Source of the DNA: Albugo candida
Lineage: Eukaryota > Oomycota > Peronosporomycetes > Albuginales > Albuginaceae
Assembly (NCBI GenBank): GCA_905220665.1
Contig: CAJNAR010000155.1
Span: forward strand, 675,838 to 739,837
Length of the DNA stretch: 64,000 nucleotides
Reading direction: 5' to 3'
Program-made: the position numbers and the translations under genes
Shown here: piece after piece, positions 23,105-35,681 of the stretch
Position numbering within the stretch: the stretch's first letter is position 1
Layout: every line of letters starts with the position of its first letter
The notes under the pieces: model-generated
Databases searched by the model: none
What the model was told of the DNA's origin: nothing
The model's input: the letters and a program-made list of their open reading frames with translations, nothing else

Positions 23105-24040
23105 ATGACCAAAAATGCAGTATTGGTATTTCACGTTATTTACATGCTATTTGGCAGCGTCGTGTGCTGTAAACGCCGTTCCTTTTCGTCATAGTGAAAG
23201 TCGACCTCAAGCGCTTTGAATACTTTTCGAATGCGTCGTTTTATTCGCCCACAGCGAGCATATGGCACTATCTCATGCAGCTTTCACAGTATATACCAGT
23301 GTGCGATTATGAGTGCTAGTATGGAGAAGAGCAGGACTGGCATGAACGTTTTCAGAATTCTGCGGTCTTGTAAAACGCCTCTTTGGATCAAGATGTTCGC
23401 CCTTTTTGGACATTCGATACGATTTTGTAGCTTGATCAGTGGTCGATGCTGTGAAAATGAAAGTCGATTGGTGCTACTCAGCATTGTCAGGGACAATAAG
23501 GATTGGGAGACTCACAAGCTTTTCGTTTTTCAAATATCACTCGAGACTACGAGAAAAATCTGATGAACAGAATGTGAAATTGGAACTTGAAGAGCATTTG
23601 CGTTATGCAGTTCCTGAGACTCTGTCTGAACCTTTTCGGATATTGCCGGCACTTGATTCTGTAGGATGGGCTACCAAAAGAAGCGAGGAATTTGCTTTGG
23701 GCGTCAGCAAATCGTATCATTGCTGCAACCCAGTGTAATCTTCTACTGCTTCAATCTCATCGGCTTAAACTCACTTGAATGGAGTACTGGCGCCACAAAA
23801 AGAGTGTCAGTAAAGCATTCGGCTATAGCCATATTCTTCCACAACACTCTACGTTTTTTTCGCCTAGTCGAAGGAAATAGCATACGAGGTCCTGGTGTGG
23901 AAGAATATTGCCTTGCTAGGTTCAGTGTCCCCGTTGACAAAAATTATTGCACGACTTTCTTCATCAAGAGTTTGGGATGTGTGACATGTACTACTGTCTC
24001 ACGACGCTCTGATTGTGAGATTAATAAGGATGGCTACTGA
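23105..24040 (+). pseudogene. Decayed secreted-protein gene with intact signal-peptide start
   Basis: At 23105 an ATG opens a 29-codon frame (TKNAVLVFHVIYMLFGSVVC, then CKRR) that is a textbook signal peptide and then stops at 23194. Downstream, protein-like segments continue in three phases: VDLKRFEYFSNASFYSPTAS (from about 23200, interrupted by stops), VKLELEEHLRYAVPETLSEP (23.57-23.63 kb) and VEEYCLARFSVPVDKNYCTT (about 23.9 kb). Either an unrecognised set of small introns joins them, or the gene is dead. Internal stops within otherwise good segments favour a pseudogene. The family is not certain; length and layout are compatible with the secreted family at 13.0 and 40.6 kb. Confidence 0.4.
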
Positions 24041-26330
24041 TGGACCGAGCTGTTGATCTGCTAACTTCTATTTTGATTTAGAGACCATCGTGAGAGCTAT
24101 GAAGTGAATTTGTGGTCCCGCTCCGCGGCAATAGACTAACGCCGTTCTTGCATTTGCTACAAGGTGTTGCAACCGCAATGTGTGAACCAGTAGATCTTCT
24201 CTCGTGATCATTTGGTTGCTACGTTTTTCTTAAATCCACACCCATTCATCTGTATGCGATGTCTTCGGTGCTCAAATACTATCATCCTATCTATGTCATT
24301 CAGACTTGAAGACTGAAGACAATGCAATAAATCGAACTCAGATGACGACAATCAAAATGTCCATTTCTGGATTGATTAACACCGCTGCGTGTGCTTAGAA
24401 ATCCATTAAGAGAATTCTGTAATTGAGAGTCAATCTTCACTGATAAATGGTTGCAATTTTGGTCGAAAAACGGGTTAAAGTATGAGACTCGCTAGTCAGC
24501 AGATTAAAGTACTCGTTCATTTAGCCTGCTCACCAACAGGGGCTGTAAAAAACTTGCAGGTGTCTTATTGGTGCTGAAGAGAAACTCAATTCATTATAAA
24601 CGTTTTTTGTGCCTGAAGAATGGGAGAACAATGTGACTATTAGAATGGCAAACCTTACCAGCAATCTCAGCTTTATTACAATTGGATAGCCAGGTGTTTA
24701 GTCGTTCCAATTTTTGGTGTATATTGCTACATCCAAGAGTGGAATGCACATGCACACAACACGCATTAATGCTCCATTCCAGTCGAGCAAGTTTTGAGCG
24801 TCTCACATTCGAGAGCTTGACATCGGTGATACGAATCTATCGTATCAGCAGGTATTGCTCTCCAATCTCGCTTTCTCAACGATACAAGACGTGCTTGCGG
24901 TAACCAATATTTGCCACGACTCGCACGCCCCTGTAACATTGACACAATGATAATCTATCACGCTTGTTTCTTCCCTTTCCACACTCAGATAAAAAGTGTT
25001 CTATTATATGCGATCCAATTCTCAGCATAGGGAATATATGATTCTCAATATGGGCATGTGAGGAGATTCGTAGCTCGGTTACGTCTGGACAAACATCTTC
25101 ACATTCATGGTCATTCATGTTTTTTGAATCTATTCATTTCGTAATGCTGGAAATCAAATTAGTCGCATCATATTCTATCCTAGTAGGTGCTCGAGGCATC
25201 CCAGTTCAAGAAACAGACGTCCATTGATGTTTTCACCAGGGTAATTCTGATGCTGTATTTGTACTTAACATGTACGTTGTTGGCTTGGTATCCAGTAATC
25301 GAAAACGTTCTGCTTGTTTTAGTGTCAAGATTCAAGATGATAGAGATAGCTTTTTTAGTAGAATGGTTCTCGCTGCTATCTTGATTCAATTTGCTTTACT
25401 TACTAGCACCAAATCAAAGGCAATTCGCATCCTCAGATCCTTCAATAGCACCAACCGCAACAATATAAAATGCGGAATAGTAACAGCTATTCCTTCCGTT
25501 CGCATACAATGTCCATTACGTTACTGTCGCAATTGAAAAATTGCTTTTCCACTTAGCTGTGCCATTCTTCACTTTCCGGAGCGTGATCACCCTTGATGAC
25601 CTTTCATTCTCTTCCAATAGATCGTTAGCGGTAATAAATCTCCGTCTGAAGATTTCTGGTGCGTTATGCAGAGCTGAAGGAACTTTATGACCAATTTTCT
25701 TGCTTATGCTTACAAATAAAGAAAATGCTGCTTTCGTTTTCTTCTCCGCAACAGCCTCCACGCTTGTACCGCTATATGGATACATTCGCCTCATGCTAAC
25801 TTCTCTGCCACTCACAGTACCTTACATCTCAGCATATAATCGATAAAACGTGCAAGATAGGTGGAGTCTACTGAGCATGAATGAGTTGTTGAATCACGAG
25901 CTGTAAGCTATGGTGTGCTTCTCATGCCGAACGGGGCTTGTTGCTTGCTGATAAGGTCGATTTCTTTTGTTGATAGATCTCCATACGGCAGTTGGCGATT
26001 GAAATTCGATGGAGATTGAGATTCGATGGAGATCGAGTCTCTCGTTTAGCCAAGATCTTACAGACGCACGCGTCGCTACACTATCCGCCACATTTCATGT
26101 CAACGACAATACTATAGGTAATTCGAGGCGGGTCACACGTATGGTGTGGGTCACATTAATAAGTGTCGCCTGATCGTGATGAAGTTCCTTGGACCAAAAT
26201 TCAGGAATTCTCAGTTAAATCACAATCATACATGTCTGATTCTTGAGTCTATTTGTGCCATGAAGCAGCATGGACAAGTGGATTGGAGGAAACTCTGATA
26301 TGGTACCACTCTTCCGATCTATAAATTCAG
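24041..26330. other. Interval without a recognisable gene
   Basis: Only short frames on both strands, none convincing. Around 25990-26035 a short direct duplication is visible (gaaattcgatggagattgagattcgatggagatcgag). Nothing else stands out. Confidence 0.45.
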
Positions 26331-26873
26331 ATGGTCAGCCACCACTCCTTAAGAAATATGATTGATGCCGTACGCTCACCGTTCGCATTCTTTATATGTT
26401 GCATTCTGTGCGCTTTCCAACGCTCATGTTGCGAACTAAAAACACAAAAGTGGATACCAGCAAAATCTTACGGCACAGACCACAGTTCTTGCCAGAATTG
26501 TATTCTGAATATCGCTGATGCCATGCGCGCAATTCTTGTCGGAATAGAACAATCCGGTACACCGGAAATACTTGAAATAAGCCACTTTCTTGTGACTGCT
26601 ACGGATTTTGCGTTCATGAGCATTCAAAGTATGTGCACCAAAGAAGAGTATTGTGGTGATATCATCTCCGAAAGCGAATTGCTGCCAAATGATCGATCAA
26701 TGAAATCTATTGAGATGGAGTCAACTGAAACACAAGCAGCAGCAAGGAAACGTCCGAAAACAACTGGTCTCGATGAAGAGCGTATGGCTGCTTGCCTCTT
26801 TATGAAGCCTATCCGTGTGAACGCTGTAAATAGATTGTACCTGAAGGAAATCAGCGGCTCCCAAACACTGTAA
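26331..26873 (+). CDS. Putative small secreted protein, family unknown
   Basis: An intact 180-residue frame. A signal-peptide-like N terminus (best from the second Met at 26358) has the hydrophobic core SPFAFFICCILCAF. The mature part holds CQNC about 25 residues later and then CTKEEYCGD, a Cys-pair pattern common in oomycete apoplastic proteins, followed by an acidic-to-basic, Lys/Arg-rich stretch (AAARKRPKTTG) that could act as a nuclear localisation signal. No known domain is recognised. A frame-broken coding region follows 70 nt downstream on the same strand and could be further exons of the same gene. Confidence is moderate because length and composition are the only support. Confidence 0.42.
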   Translation: MVSHHSLRNMIDAVRSPFAFFICCILCAFQRSCCELKTQKWIPAKSYGTDHSSCQNCILNIADAMRAILVGIEQSGTPEILEISHFLVTATDFAFMSIQSMCTKEEYCGDIISESELLPNDRSMKSIEMESTETQAAARKRPKTTGLDEERMAACLFMKPIRVNAVNRLYLKEISGSQTL

Positions 26874-26943
26874 GAGTTTGTCGTTTTATCAAGCAAACAT
26901 TCCTCCATGCCCATGTATGTAATGGTTCTTTTGTACGCCGAAA

Positions 26944-27838
26944 ATGCTGCTGATAAGCTTCGAGATCGGGAGCACTCGTCGCTTTTTGCGGAAATCGAGT
27001 TTCGACATTGTATCTGCTGTTGCATGTCAAAGTGTGATCATGCAGACTTCTGTTGTGACTCCCGATCCTTACATTGGAAGACATAACACTATAAAAAGAT
27101 TACAATTGGAGAATCTGGTGAACCACATCGAATATATCAAAGGCCCCCCACGCTGCATAAGTGTTCAATGTAGAGATGAAGATTATTCGGAGTGCATGAA
27201 TAGTTTCATCCGACAAATAAATGGTGAAGCAGTTCTGCTTTACAAAAAAGCAAATACTCGGTATTTTTATCTTTTCACAAACGAGGAGGCCGAGGAAGTC
27301 AAGGAGTTTCAGTATGAAGACACGCAGCGTGCTAAAATCAGATATTGGCGATCTTGAAATATGTAGTAAGTTCAATTCTCATCATTACGACACGTCGGCT
27401 ATACACCACCAAATAGCAGTTTGGAAGCCAGAAGGGTCAATACAAGAGCCACTCGATGGATCTACTTACCAAACCGGTTGTGCCCTAGCTCATCACCATC
27501 CAATGCATAAGCAGTGTAAGCCTTGTGTTCAGGAACTTGGCAATTATGGTTTGATTACTAAAAGAATCACTGATTCATCATTCTTGGTGTCAATGAATGA
27601 GAAGGTCAACAAGGCGAGACTTGCATCATGTATCGCACAAAATATCGAACCAGAAGAATTTGTCGAGAGATGTTATCGATTTCAATTTCTTCCTCGGGAA
27701 ATGTGCGAGTATGAGAATAAACAAGGAAAGAAACGTGGAGAGAAGGAGAAGGGAATGCAATGGCAAGGTAGCTCTTCTAATCGAATTTCTACGCTACAAA
27801 AAGTGATGGTTGTAACCTGGGAACGTCTAGATAGATAA
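26944..27838 (+). pseudogene. Coding region broken by one frame change, unknown family
   Basis: The first frame (26944-27357) ends with protein-like sequence (CISVQCRDEDYSECMNSFIR, EEAEEVKEFQYED). The second frame (used from about 27314 to 27838) continues with EPLDGSTYQTGCALAHHHP, CKPCVQEL and EEFVERCYRFQFLPREMCE. The two overlap, so a single-base indel near 27300-27350 or an unrecognised splice separates them. The second frame contains a good intron candidate, gtaagt at 27366 to tag at 27416, 51 nt and in frame. Cys spacing recalls the preceding 26.3-kb protein. Function unknown. Confidence 0.4.
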
Positions 27839-29450
27839 TGCCTTGAGTATCTTGCACTATATCATAACGTGCTACTGGTTTCGGTAAAGAAAAATTATGT
27901 GTGGATGGTGGGTACGGAACTAATCCCAAAGAGGCGTACTTTCTGCGAAGAAGTTCTCAGCACGGAAGTATTTCACATTGATGTTCGCTTTTTGCGTTCT
28001 CTTTCATCAAAATATATGGAAGATTTATAACTTATGCTTACCTCATGAAAAAGGAATGGAAAGTATATCGTGGCATTCGACAACTAATTATCTGCTGCAT
28101 AATTGTGCACAAGTAGCGCGTTCCTGGCGAAGAAATGTTTTTATAATGAGATTGAAAATACACCACTTCTTACAATCAACGAAAGCGTTAGAACTTTGCC
28201 TTGCTTTTAAATGCGCGTCGTAGACGACAAAAGCCTGGCGCTCTAGTATTCCTTGAATAAGGTGTGGTTGGCAGAGCATGGTGAAACCTTTAGGATCGAA
28301 TTGGACTGAATCTGGAGCTTAATGAAGTCATATTATGACTAAAACGCTGCATCAAATCATCTAGAACTCTGGTTTGGATGTGTGGATCCTCAGCATATGC
28401 GAAGAAAAGAAGATAATGAAGCGCTGTACTCTCATGCAAATAGAACGCACAAGATAGCGAGCTGGAAGAATGGAATTCCGTACGTGTATACCTTTCCATT
28501 ATAGACTGATCAATCCCAACCACAGAGCGGGGATGTTTACTTACGGAGGAGATTTTGAGTAGAAGAGCTTTACATCGCTTACCGCGCTCCGCGGACGGAA
28601 TGGTCGCTAACGTATGTATAATTTCCAGCAGTTGAAGTAGTGGCTTTCATATTTGATGACAGAGCTCGATGGATGCTATTTTTCTCGTGTTCTTAACTTA
28701 CATCAGCTGGAGCGTATAAAAGCATATAATCGGCCTGAAATCGGCGTCATTTTATTACTACAACAGAAATTACTAAATATATTCTTTTGAGCATACCGGA
28801 AAATCGACCGCTGTTGAACATTATTGGTTCTGCGATATTTTCATAATCACTTAAGCAACTGGCAATCGCATCCGAAGAGAATCGAGATATCACACTCCTG
28901 CAACGGCGACAACAGCCCAACAGCGCGTGCCTTGCTCAGGTCGAGAGATAAATGCACCCCACTGAAGTGCTAAAAGACTATGTGATGCATTCAGGCGTTA
29001 TGTATGAGAGATTCCTCTTTGAAAACCCAGCTCCTTTGTCCCGGAGTATTTCATATCTTAGGGCAGCTGTTTCGATTGGCGCCCTTGCATCAGTATGCCC
29101 TTGTGTCAGTTTGAGACAAATATAATTCGAGCCTCATAAATTCAATGGTGAAATCTTTTCCAAAATATGTGGTGAGCCTTCATCCAGTGCTGGTGACACC
29201 CAATAATACATGGCCGATGCTTGTCTACACGGATGTTACAGAGGCTGAATCACTGATTTTTGATGAGGAGCGGGCATCTGAATCACCCATGGTGAGCGTG
29301 TTTTAAATTGTCTGTTTGTGGGTATCAGTCAAAATGCTGGTTACAAATCAAGAAGAATGAGAAGTGTGTATTGCTCAGACCCTTACTCCACTACCGGCTG
29401 ATCTAAGCCTTTCATCTATTCCTCTCTTATCGCAGGTTTCCGTGTTAACT
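27839..29450. other. Interval without a recognisable gene
   Basis: Short frames on both strands only (for example 27978-28223 + and 28290-28523 -). No domain, no repeat boundary and no RNA gene was recognised. Confidence 0.45.
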
Positions 29451-29459
29451 TACCCTCAC

Positions 29460-30650
29460 ACAAAAACTGTTTTTACCTTTGCGTATCTTGATGTTTTCTG
29501 TTCCACAATACACATTATGCAATAAAAAGTTCGCATTCGTTTTCATTCGAGTGTTGGTCATGGTCTTTGAGTCCCATCGAGTAGGCTCGATTACGTCAAA
29601 AGAACGCCGAAGTATGAATCAATATTTTGAGGTCACTGAACGAGTCATAACAACCAAGTCATCCATAATCAGCCACTTATCGAACTCTCTTTGCAAGGCT
29701 TACCATCTTTCAGATCGAATGCGTTTTCGACTTGTATAGCGACATACCAAGATGCTCCACATTAGCAAGTAGTAGCCAATGCATTGGTTGTTGCTTACAC
29801 CTTTTAATAGTAAAAGCTCCAGATCGCTCTTTTATGTAAAAGTTTTTCGCTTTTCTGTGAAACCGCACCTTGGAATCCTTCTACTAACGTTCATGTTGTG
29901 ATGATGTATCAACGGCATTCCTTATCACGAATGATATGACCCCAGATAGTCCGGTCGCATCCATGAAGTGAGCTTGTGAGTCTGCAAGCTACACCATATC
30001 GCAGTGCTGGTTCGATTGAATGACTTTGACTCGAGATCACGAATGCTACTAGTTTATGTTGCATTACTTTCGAACCTAAAACTCAATTAGGTGATAATTC
30101 TGATTTGATGAAGCACGCAGAGATAGATTGATATACCATTTAACCTAGAGCTAGATCTCACAGGTTGCCTCTTTGGAGAATATTCGATCCTGGTGTACAC
30201 TGCGAGTAATACCCGTACTTGCTAATGGATTGGGCTTATTACATAATCTTCGATATCTGTATCAGAGACTCGACGACTTGCTTTTTCGAACCGAAATTCT
30301 TATTGTCATTCTAGACTACTCTTAAAACGCTTGCATATCAAGTTGGCTTGCTTTGACATACTTTATCCCCGCAAGGACCTTCTACAATGTCATTGCTAGA
30401 GTAGTGTAGTCTATAGTATACTCCTCACTACGCAAGATTGACGAACAGGAAGATCGCATGTTATCATCCTGCGGTAGCAGCGAAATGTAGAGAGTACCTG
30501 TTTTGGATGATAACGCGGCCATAAGCTACGCAGTGGCTAATTTCGCACAAGTCACAGCAATGTGGGATCTACAAAGGAGTAAACATAGCGATTCTATCAC
30601 GAATGTGTCATGGCTTTTCACTTCCTACTTCTCAATTGGGATTAATATTA
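29460..30650 (+). repeat. Degenerate block D2, relative of D1
   Basis: A frame at 29479-29739 (FAFVFIRVLVMVFESHRVG) precedes a stretch that parallels D1. Around 29750 agatgctccacattagcaag corresponds to aatgcttcacattaagaagc near 20378, and 30270 acgacttgctttttcgaacc corresponds to acgacttgctctttgaatcg near 20979, in the same order and about the same distance apart. No intact gene remains. A third, weaker match (accaagatgctcc) occurs at about 39509. Confidence 0.4.
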
Positions 30651-31349
30651 GGAAATAGATATACGACGTTCTTGCGAATGTGTAAAGCGAGAAATGTTTT
30701 TGACAATTATGAGATAGAAGTGCTCTGGTGACGCTTTCATTTATTTTACTTTGCGAATTGGGCTAAAGGTGACGATGTATGCGTCAATATAAGTATCATA
30801 GACGTTTGTGGAATATAAGTTCATCTCTTTCTGATAGTACGAGACATCGGCTCATGTTTTAGAGCAAATCATGCTCCTTCAGATTGTCATCCTTCAGCAC
30901 AACTGAGCATGTTTTAGATTTAGAGTCTAGGATAGCATACAATAAGACACATTTCGACAGTCGATCACAAGGTCGTTGTCTTCAGCAAAGAATTAAAAGT
31001 TAACTGACAAAGGAGACTTTGACAGCCTTGCGCAAGAAATAAAGCTTTTAGTGTAGCGTGCCCAAGGCACGGCTCGCTCGCTATCAATGGAAGTCCAAAA
31101 TAAAATCGGGAAGAATGCTTCTTCATCGGTGAGCTTTTGCACATGGTATGAAAGTAGCAATATTGGAAGAAAAGCAGCTATAGTCTGTCTAGCATGGAAG
31201 GGAATTCTGAGCACTGTAATTAGCGACTTGGCAATAAATGACAGGTCATATTGGATAGAAACGCGAGATGAGAAGTATCAGTGGTGCGACGAGATAGACA
31301 ATTAATAGACGTGCTTACGGACTGGTCCATCCTTCACAGCAGAAAGAAA

Positions 31350-32880
31350 ACTTGAGAATGACTAACATGCAAAATGTACGTGAATTGTTAGGTTTAGTCG
31401 ACGAAATGTCAGTGTTGGGTGTGTAGATTGGGGGCATTGTCACCGAGTTTATTGCCGTTGTGGCTGGGTCCTGATCCGAGGTTTTTGCCTTTAACTGCTT
31501 CGGTCAGGGAGCTATGCATAGTAGCAACTGTTGCAAAGAGAACGATAAGAAAGTTTTTTGTGTTCATTGGGATTGATGGTCGAGTTGGTACGAGCTTGAG
31601 ATTGTTTGATGCCGCCGAATGGGAAATGAGTTGAACAATGTATGAGGCAACAAGAACATCAATACGCTCAATACCACCACTCCCCTTTTCTCAAGTGTGG
31701 GGGAACATATGTCACGACAAGTAGGGTTCAATAAAGATTAGGGTCCTGTGTAGATATTGCCAAACATAGATGATATATGCAAGGCATTCTGTTGCAGAAA
31801 CAGCTATTTCAAAGTAGATTGTAAAAGGTCGAGTTTATTTTCGTGTGACGTACGCAATAGCCTTTCGGATGCTAATTGCAGATACAGGAACTAGGTTTAG
31901 ACGTGAAATTGATTACTGAACCTCAGTGAGAGACAGGCGTGGATACACACGCAAGAAAACGTTAACTAATTCGCCCATGCTTAGTTACGATATAGGGAGA
32001 AAGACCGGATGACTGGTTCCACCACCCCAACGAATGAAGCAGCCATGATTGATGCAGAGAAAAGGAGAAAATCATCGTCAGTCTTCCGAGCATAGTGACG
32101 ACTGGTTGAGAAACCATGTGGTGAAGCGTTTTGAAGCAAATAAATTTAGTTGTAATCAAGTCAGAAGGAGTGGGAGAGTCAACTGTTGTTTGAACACGAA
32201 TGAGTGTACAAAACAACACGTGGAGACCCATGACATGGTGTTCATCTTCATCCAGCGGTTTCTATGCTAATCTACTGTCGCTATATCTCGTGGCTAGATG
32301 AGAGTCAAAATCGCGGCCAATATACATGAGCCAATAGGCTTCTGGAATCCGTCTAGATTATCTTCCAACTTCACTCGAACACGTCGTAAAAATCATTGAT
32401 GCTGGCGACAGCAAGATATCATTCAACCACGAACGCTTCCTCGGTCCGCATCTTTCCCAATTATCAGCTTCGAATGCAATGGCATCTTCTATTATGTCGG
32501 TCTCCATATCACAAGAAGCACGCACAGTTCCAAAATTCAAATGATGCTAACCTAGCTCTTCTGATCTACGAATGCGATCGTGAGAGGCTATAAGCATTTC
32601 GAGAGAAACACACATACTCTATGACCACCGAGTTCCATGACTCAAATCTTGATCGCACCGACCCCCATAAAACGAACGATTTCAACTCCAATATGCTCGA
32701 ACTTATCCGCTCATAGCCTACATAAAAGTTTATACGCAACTTATCACTGTGAAGATGCACCGCCGAAAGATGTGAGTGCACCTACTGCGATGACGGCACT
32801 CCACTCCCTTACAAGCGTAGCGTTACCTAACCAGATACGACTGCTTATGGTCGACCGAGTCAGTTGTTCTTCTTAGATGG
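31350..32880 (+). repeat. Subtelomeric block, copy B of three
   Basis: Holds the 71-residue frame 31419-31634 (SVRELCIVATVAKRTIRKFF, GIDGRVGTSLRLFDAAEWEM), the copy-B counterpart of the copy-A segment at 21.8-22.0 kb. Later landmarks are agcctttcggatgc near 31859, agccaataggcttctgg near 32331 and ctacgaatgcgatcgtgagag near 32566-32586. The same order occurs in A and C. A further protein-like piece reads KIIDAGDSKISFNHERFLGP (about 32390-32450). Stops and frame changes make it a relic. Confidence 0.55.
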
Positions 32881-34500
32881 AATTGGATCGTCGCATCCTA
32901 GTGACATATTCCTGAGTGAAAATAGAAGCTTTAGTAGTCCTAGTCGTCCGTGGTTGTTTCGCTCTTTGTCCTTCTAAAAATCGCAATATATATCAGTGAG
33001 CGCTGAGCGCCACCAAGTACGATTTCCGTCCGAATTATAGATGGACGTGTGTGATAACTCGACACACGATTGAAGGATGAGTAAAATCATGATACTTTTA
33101 TTATGTAATTTGGTACAAACCTTCACATTTTGCGAGCATGAATTTGTGTTTGGAGAAAATCAGGACGGCCAGAAACGGTAATGGGCTTCCGTGATCTTAG
33201 AATATCATGATTTCGGCGCTCTTAGGGAACATTATCTCGTTGTCAAGATGACTGGAAAGTGCTAGAATCTGTGATGAGCAAAAAAGCTGGACCTTGATTG
33301 TAATTCAACTTCACCTAGCATTAGCTTTTCGATCGGGGAACCCACAAGATATGAAATTTGAGATAAGTACTTGTGACTTTGGTGGATGTATTGATTGAAC
33401 AGAATGTGCCACTGTAATTACGAGACATTTGCGTTGGACAGCTCCAATCTCTTGAGAACTGGGTGACCGTCGATGTTGCTGGTGTACGGTAGAAGGGTCC
33501 TATTTTCAGATTGCGGCAGATTGATTGCTGTTCATTAAAGCATAATCCGAACCTCAACAGAAGATACCCCAACTACGGCGATGAAGCGGTTTTTTACAAT
33601 GAAGCATGGTTTTCCCACACAGAAGTCGCGATGATTGAGGAATTGTTGTGAATGTGCAAGTCTTTGTACCGCAGGAACTTCTTTTTGCAAGATGATCTAC
33701 ATGGAAATTAAGACAATTATCTCTCTCATTGTTTCGCATTCATTTCAGGTTCATCTGGTCTCACAATAGAAATTGGAGGAGCAAGCATGCGATTGTAGCG
33801 ATGTGTTTCGCTACTGAAAAATGACAGAAACAAGCTAGCCTACTGAAGAAGATTCTGTGTTGGTCGAATCTTCTCGTTACATCAAATCATAGCAAGACTC
33901 TTCTCCAATAAAGGCTTGAAATGGTCAATGTAATAGTGATGTCTCGTACTACTTTGATCGCGAAATTATTGTAGATTGCATTTAGCCTGGCTTTGGTGGA
34001 CCGTAGTGCTGCAAGATTTAAAAAAAGGCACATGAAATGACCATCGTAAAAGCTATGAACGAAGTGTAGTTGTTGGCCCGGTTCCCGACAACAAATATTT
34101 ATCGTTGGCATGTACCACAATGCATCACAACCGCGTGTACGGTAAGGATCGTGTGAGGATCCGCGCGTCTTGGTATTGGTTTAGCATTTAGAGTCTTCGA
34201 ATCTGGGCATTGTGATCCTCATGGACGTCGGCTTTTACTGCAGGATTCTCATGTAAAAATCAGAGCGACCCTAGTTTTGATGGTTCTTCTAAGCTTTCAA
34301 CGCACTCTCCTAGATGCTGTCTTTTGTCTATCTCAGCACTAGTGCTGCCTGCACACAACGTGACGGACGTGAAGACTAGGGGGATAGTATTTCAAATATT
34401 TCTTCTGCTTCAAATCCCGTTATTTGTTATGCTGTGAACACTTGGTACACTCGCACACATTCGACGAGCCACTTCGGTCGCAATGATGCGGTTTAACTCA
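32881..34500. other. Interval without a recognisable gene
   Basis: Two minus-strand frames, 33739-33554 and 33572-33321, overlap and could be pieces of one decayed gene (FCINTSTKVTSTYLKF), but no family is recognised. The remainder shows dense stops in all frames. Confidence 0.4.
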
Positions 34501-34510
34501 TGCATTTGTA

Positions 34511-34923
34511 TTGGATATTCAAATAGATCCTACGCTTTTGATTTCAGAGTGTAATTGCGAGAGTATAATGCTGCTAGTGATATCATCATACATCTATAGC
34601 CAAATGACTTATCCACTTTTTTGCTGTGATCACGAGAATATAAGCAATCCATCCAAAGAGTATCTCCATCTACTGGTTTGCTACAAATCGTTTTTCCTGG
34701 TTGGTGCGTCCTCCAGATATTATTGCATCAGATCACATCCCATCGTTGCATATTTTTTGATTGGATCAAGGTATCGTCTGTGGAAAACGTGCCTTTGATA
34801 AATTTGTACTGTCAGGACAATATCTGCGAACTTCCTATCACGTTCATTTTTCAAAGATATGACTTGTTGTTATATCCTGATTCAATTGGTTGCCTCAAGT
34901 CGGACGACCAGCAGCTTTTGTAA
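34511..34923 (+). pseudogene. Two-frame coding relic, unknown family
   Basis: The frame 34511-34798 (CDHENISNPSKEYLHLLVCY, VAYFLIGSRYRLWKTCL) and the overlapping frame 34678-34923 (VENVPLINLYCQDNICELPI, DLLLYPDSIGCLKSDDQQLL) read as one protein with a frame change near 34780. Cys-rich, no recognised domain, no clear signal peptide. Confidence 0.3.
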
Positions 34924-35262
34924 CTCATGACGATCTCAGAAGATTCCACCCTTTTAATTCACGCTGGACTCCCATTACGTGTAAATAGTTCTTATGGTGT
35001 GATCATTCCCGTTGGTTTGATTTCGTTATCTTCTTTCTGTTCGTGGAGCGTTTGGACAGCGTGCATGACAAGAAAACTCCTCCTGTGCTCTCCTGTATAA
35101 TCGCGAGCTTACAAGCATGCCTAGGGGCCCTGGTGATTTATACTTAGAAACTACCATCTCATCACTATCATGTAAAGCAGCTTTCAAGAGAATCTTAAGT
35201 TGGAAGTCTATCGTTTCAGATAAAAGGTTAGAATTATAGTCGGCTAAACAATCGGAGAGCAG

Positions 35263-35681
35263 ATGGTTCACTATGGTCAGTTTGATACTCATTTATGTCA
35301 GCATCACGGCAGAGGTTTGAAGAAAGATCGCACCTCTTTTTTGGCTAAACGCAAAGATGCAATAGATTACAGATGGCTTGACATATTAGAAGACCATTCG
35401 TCGGAATTGGCGTGGAGAATGGCAAGACACTGTGATATGCTGACATATCCGCTAGCAAACTCAGCTTGATTTCAATCGGAGACTCAGATGTTAAGTCGTC
35501 CGAAAGTTTCTTGTTTGGTTTATTTGTCGAAAGCGGGATTCCAATATATGTACAGCACGCACTCATGTTCAAGTCGATGAAGGAACAACACAATCAGAAT
35601 GATAACATCGGACCAATCATCATTGTGTTGATGGGAGATCGTAGAGAAAAATCGAGTGACCTCGAGTGGTATATGCGCTAG
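35263..35681 (+). pseudogene. Two-frame coding relic, unknown family
   Basis: The frame 35263-35469 (KDAIDYRWLDILEDHSSELA) ends at a stop while the frame 35466-35681 (ISIGDSDVKSSESFLFGLFV) continues with the same quality. The overlap of four bases and the good composition on both sides suggest one gene with a single frameshift. No family is recognised, and no signal peptide is visible in the upstream part. Confidence 0.35.

Noticed and set aside
25990..26035. Short direct repeat gattcgatggagat as a minisatellite
   Set aside because: Only two to three imperfect units; too little to call a repeat array.
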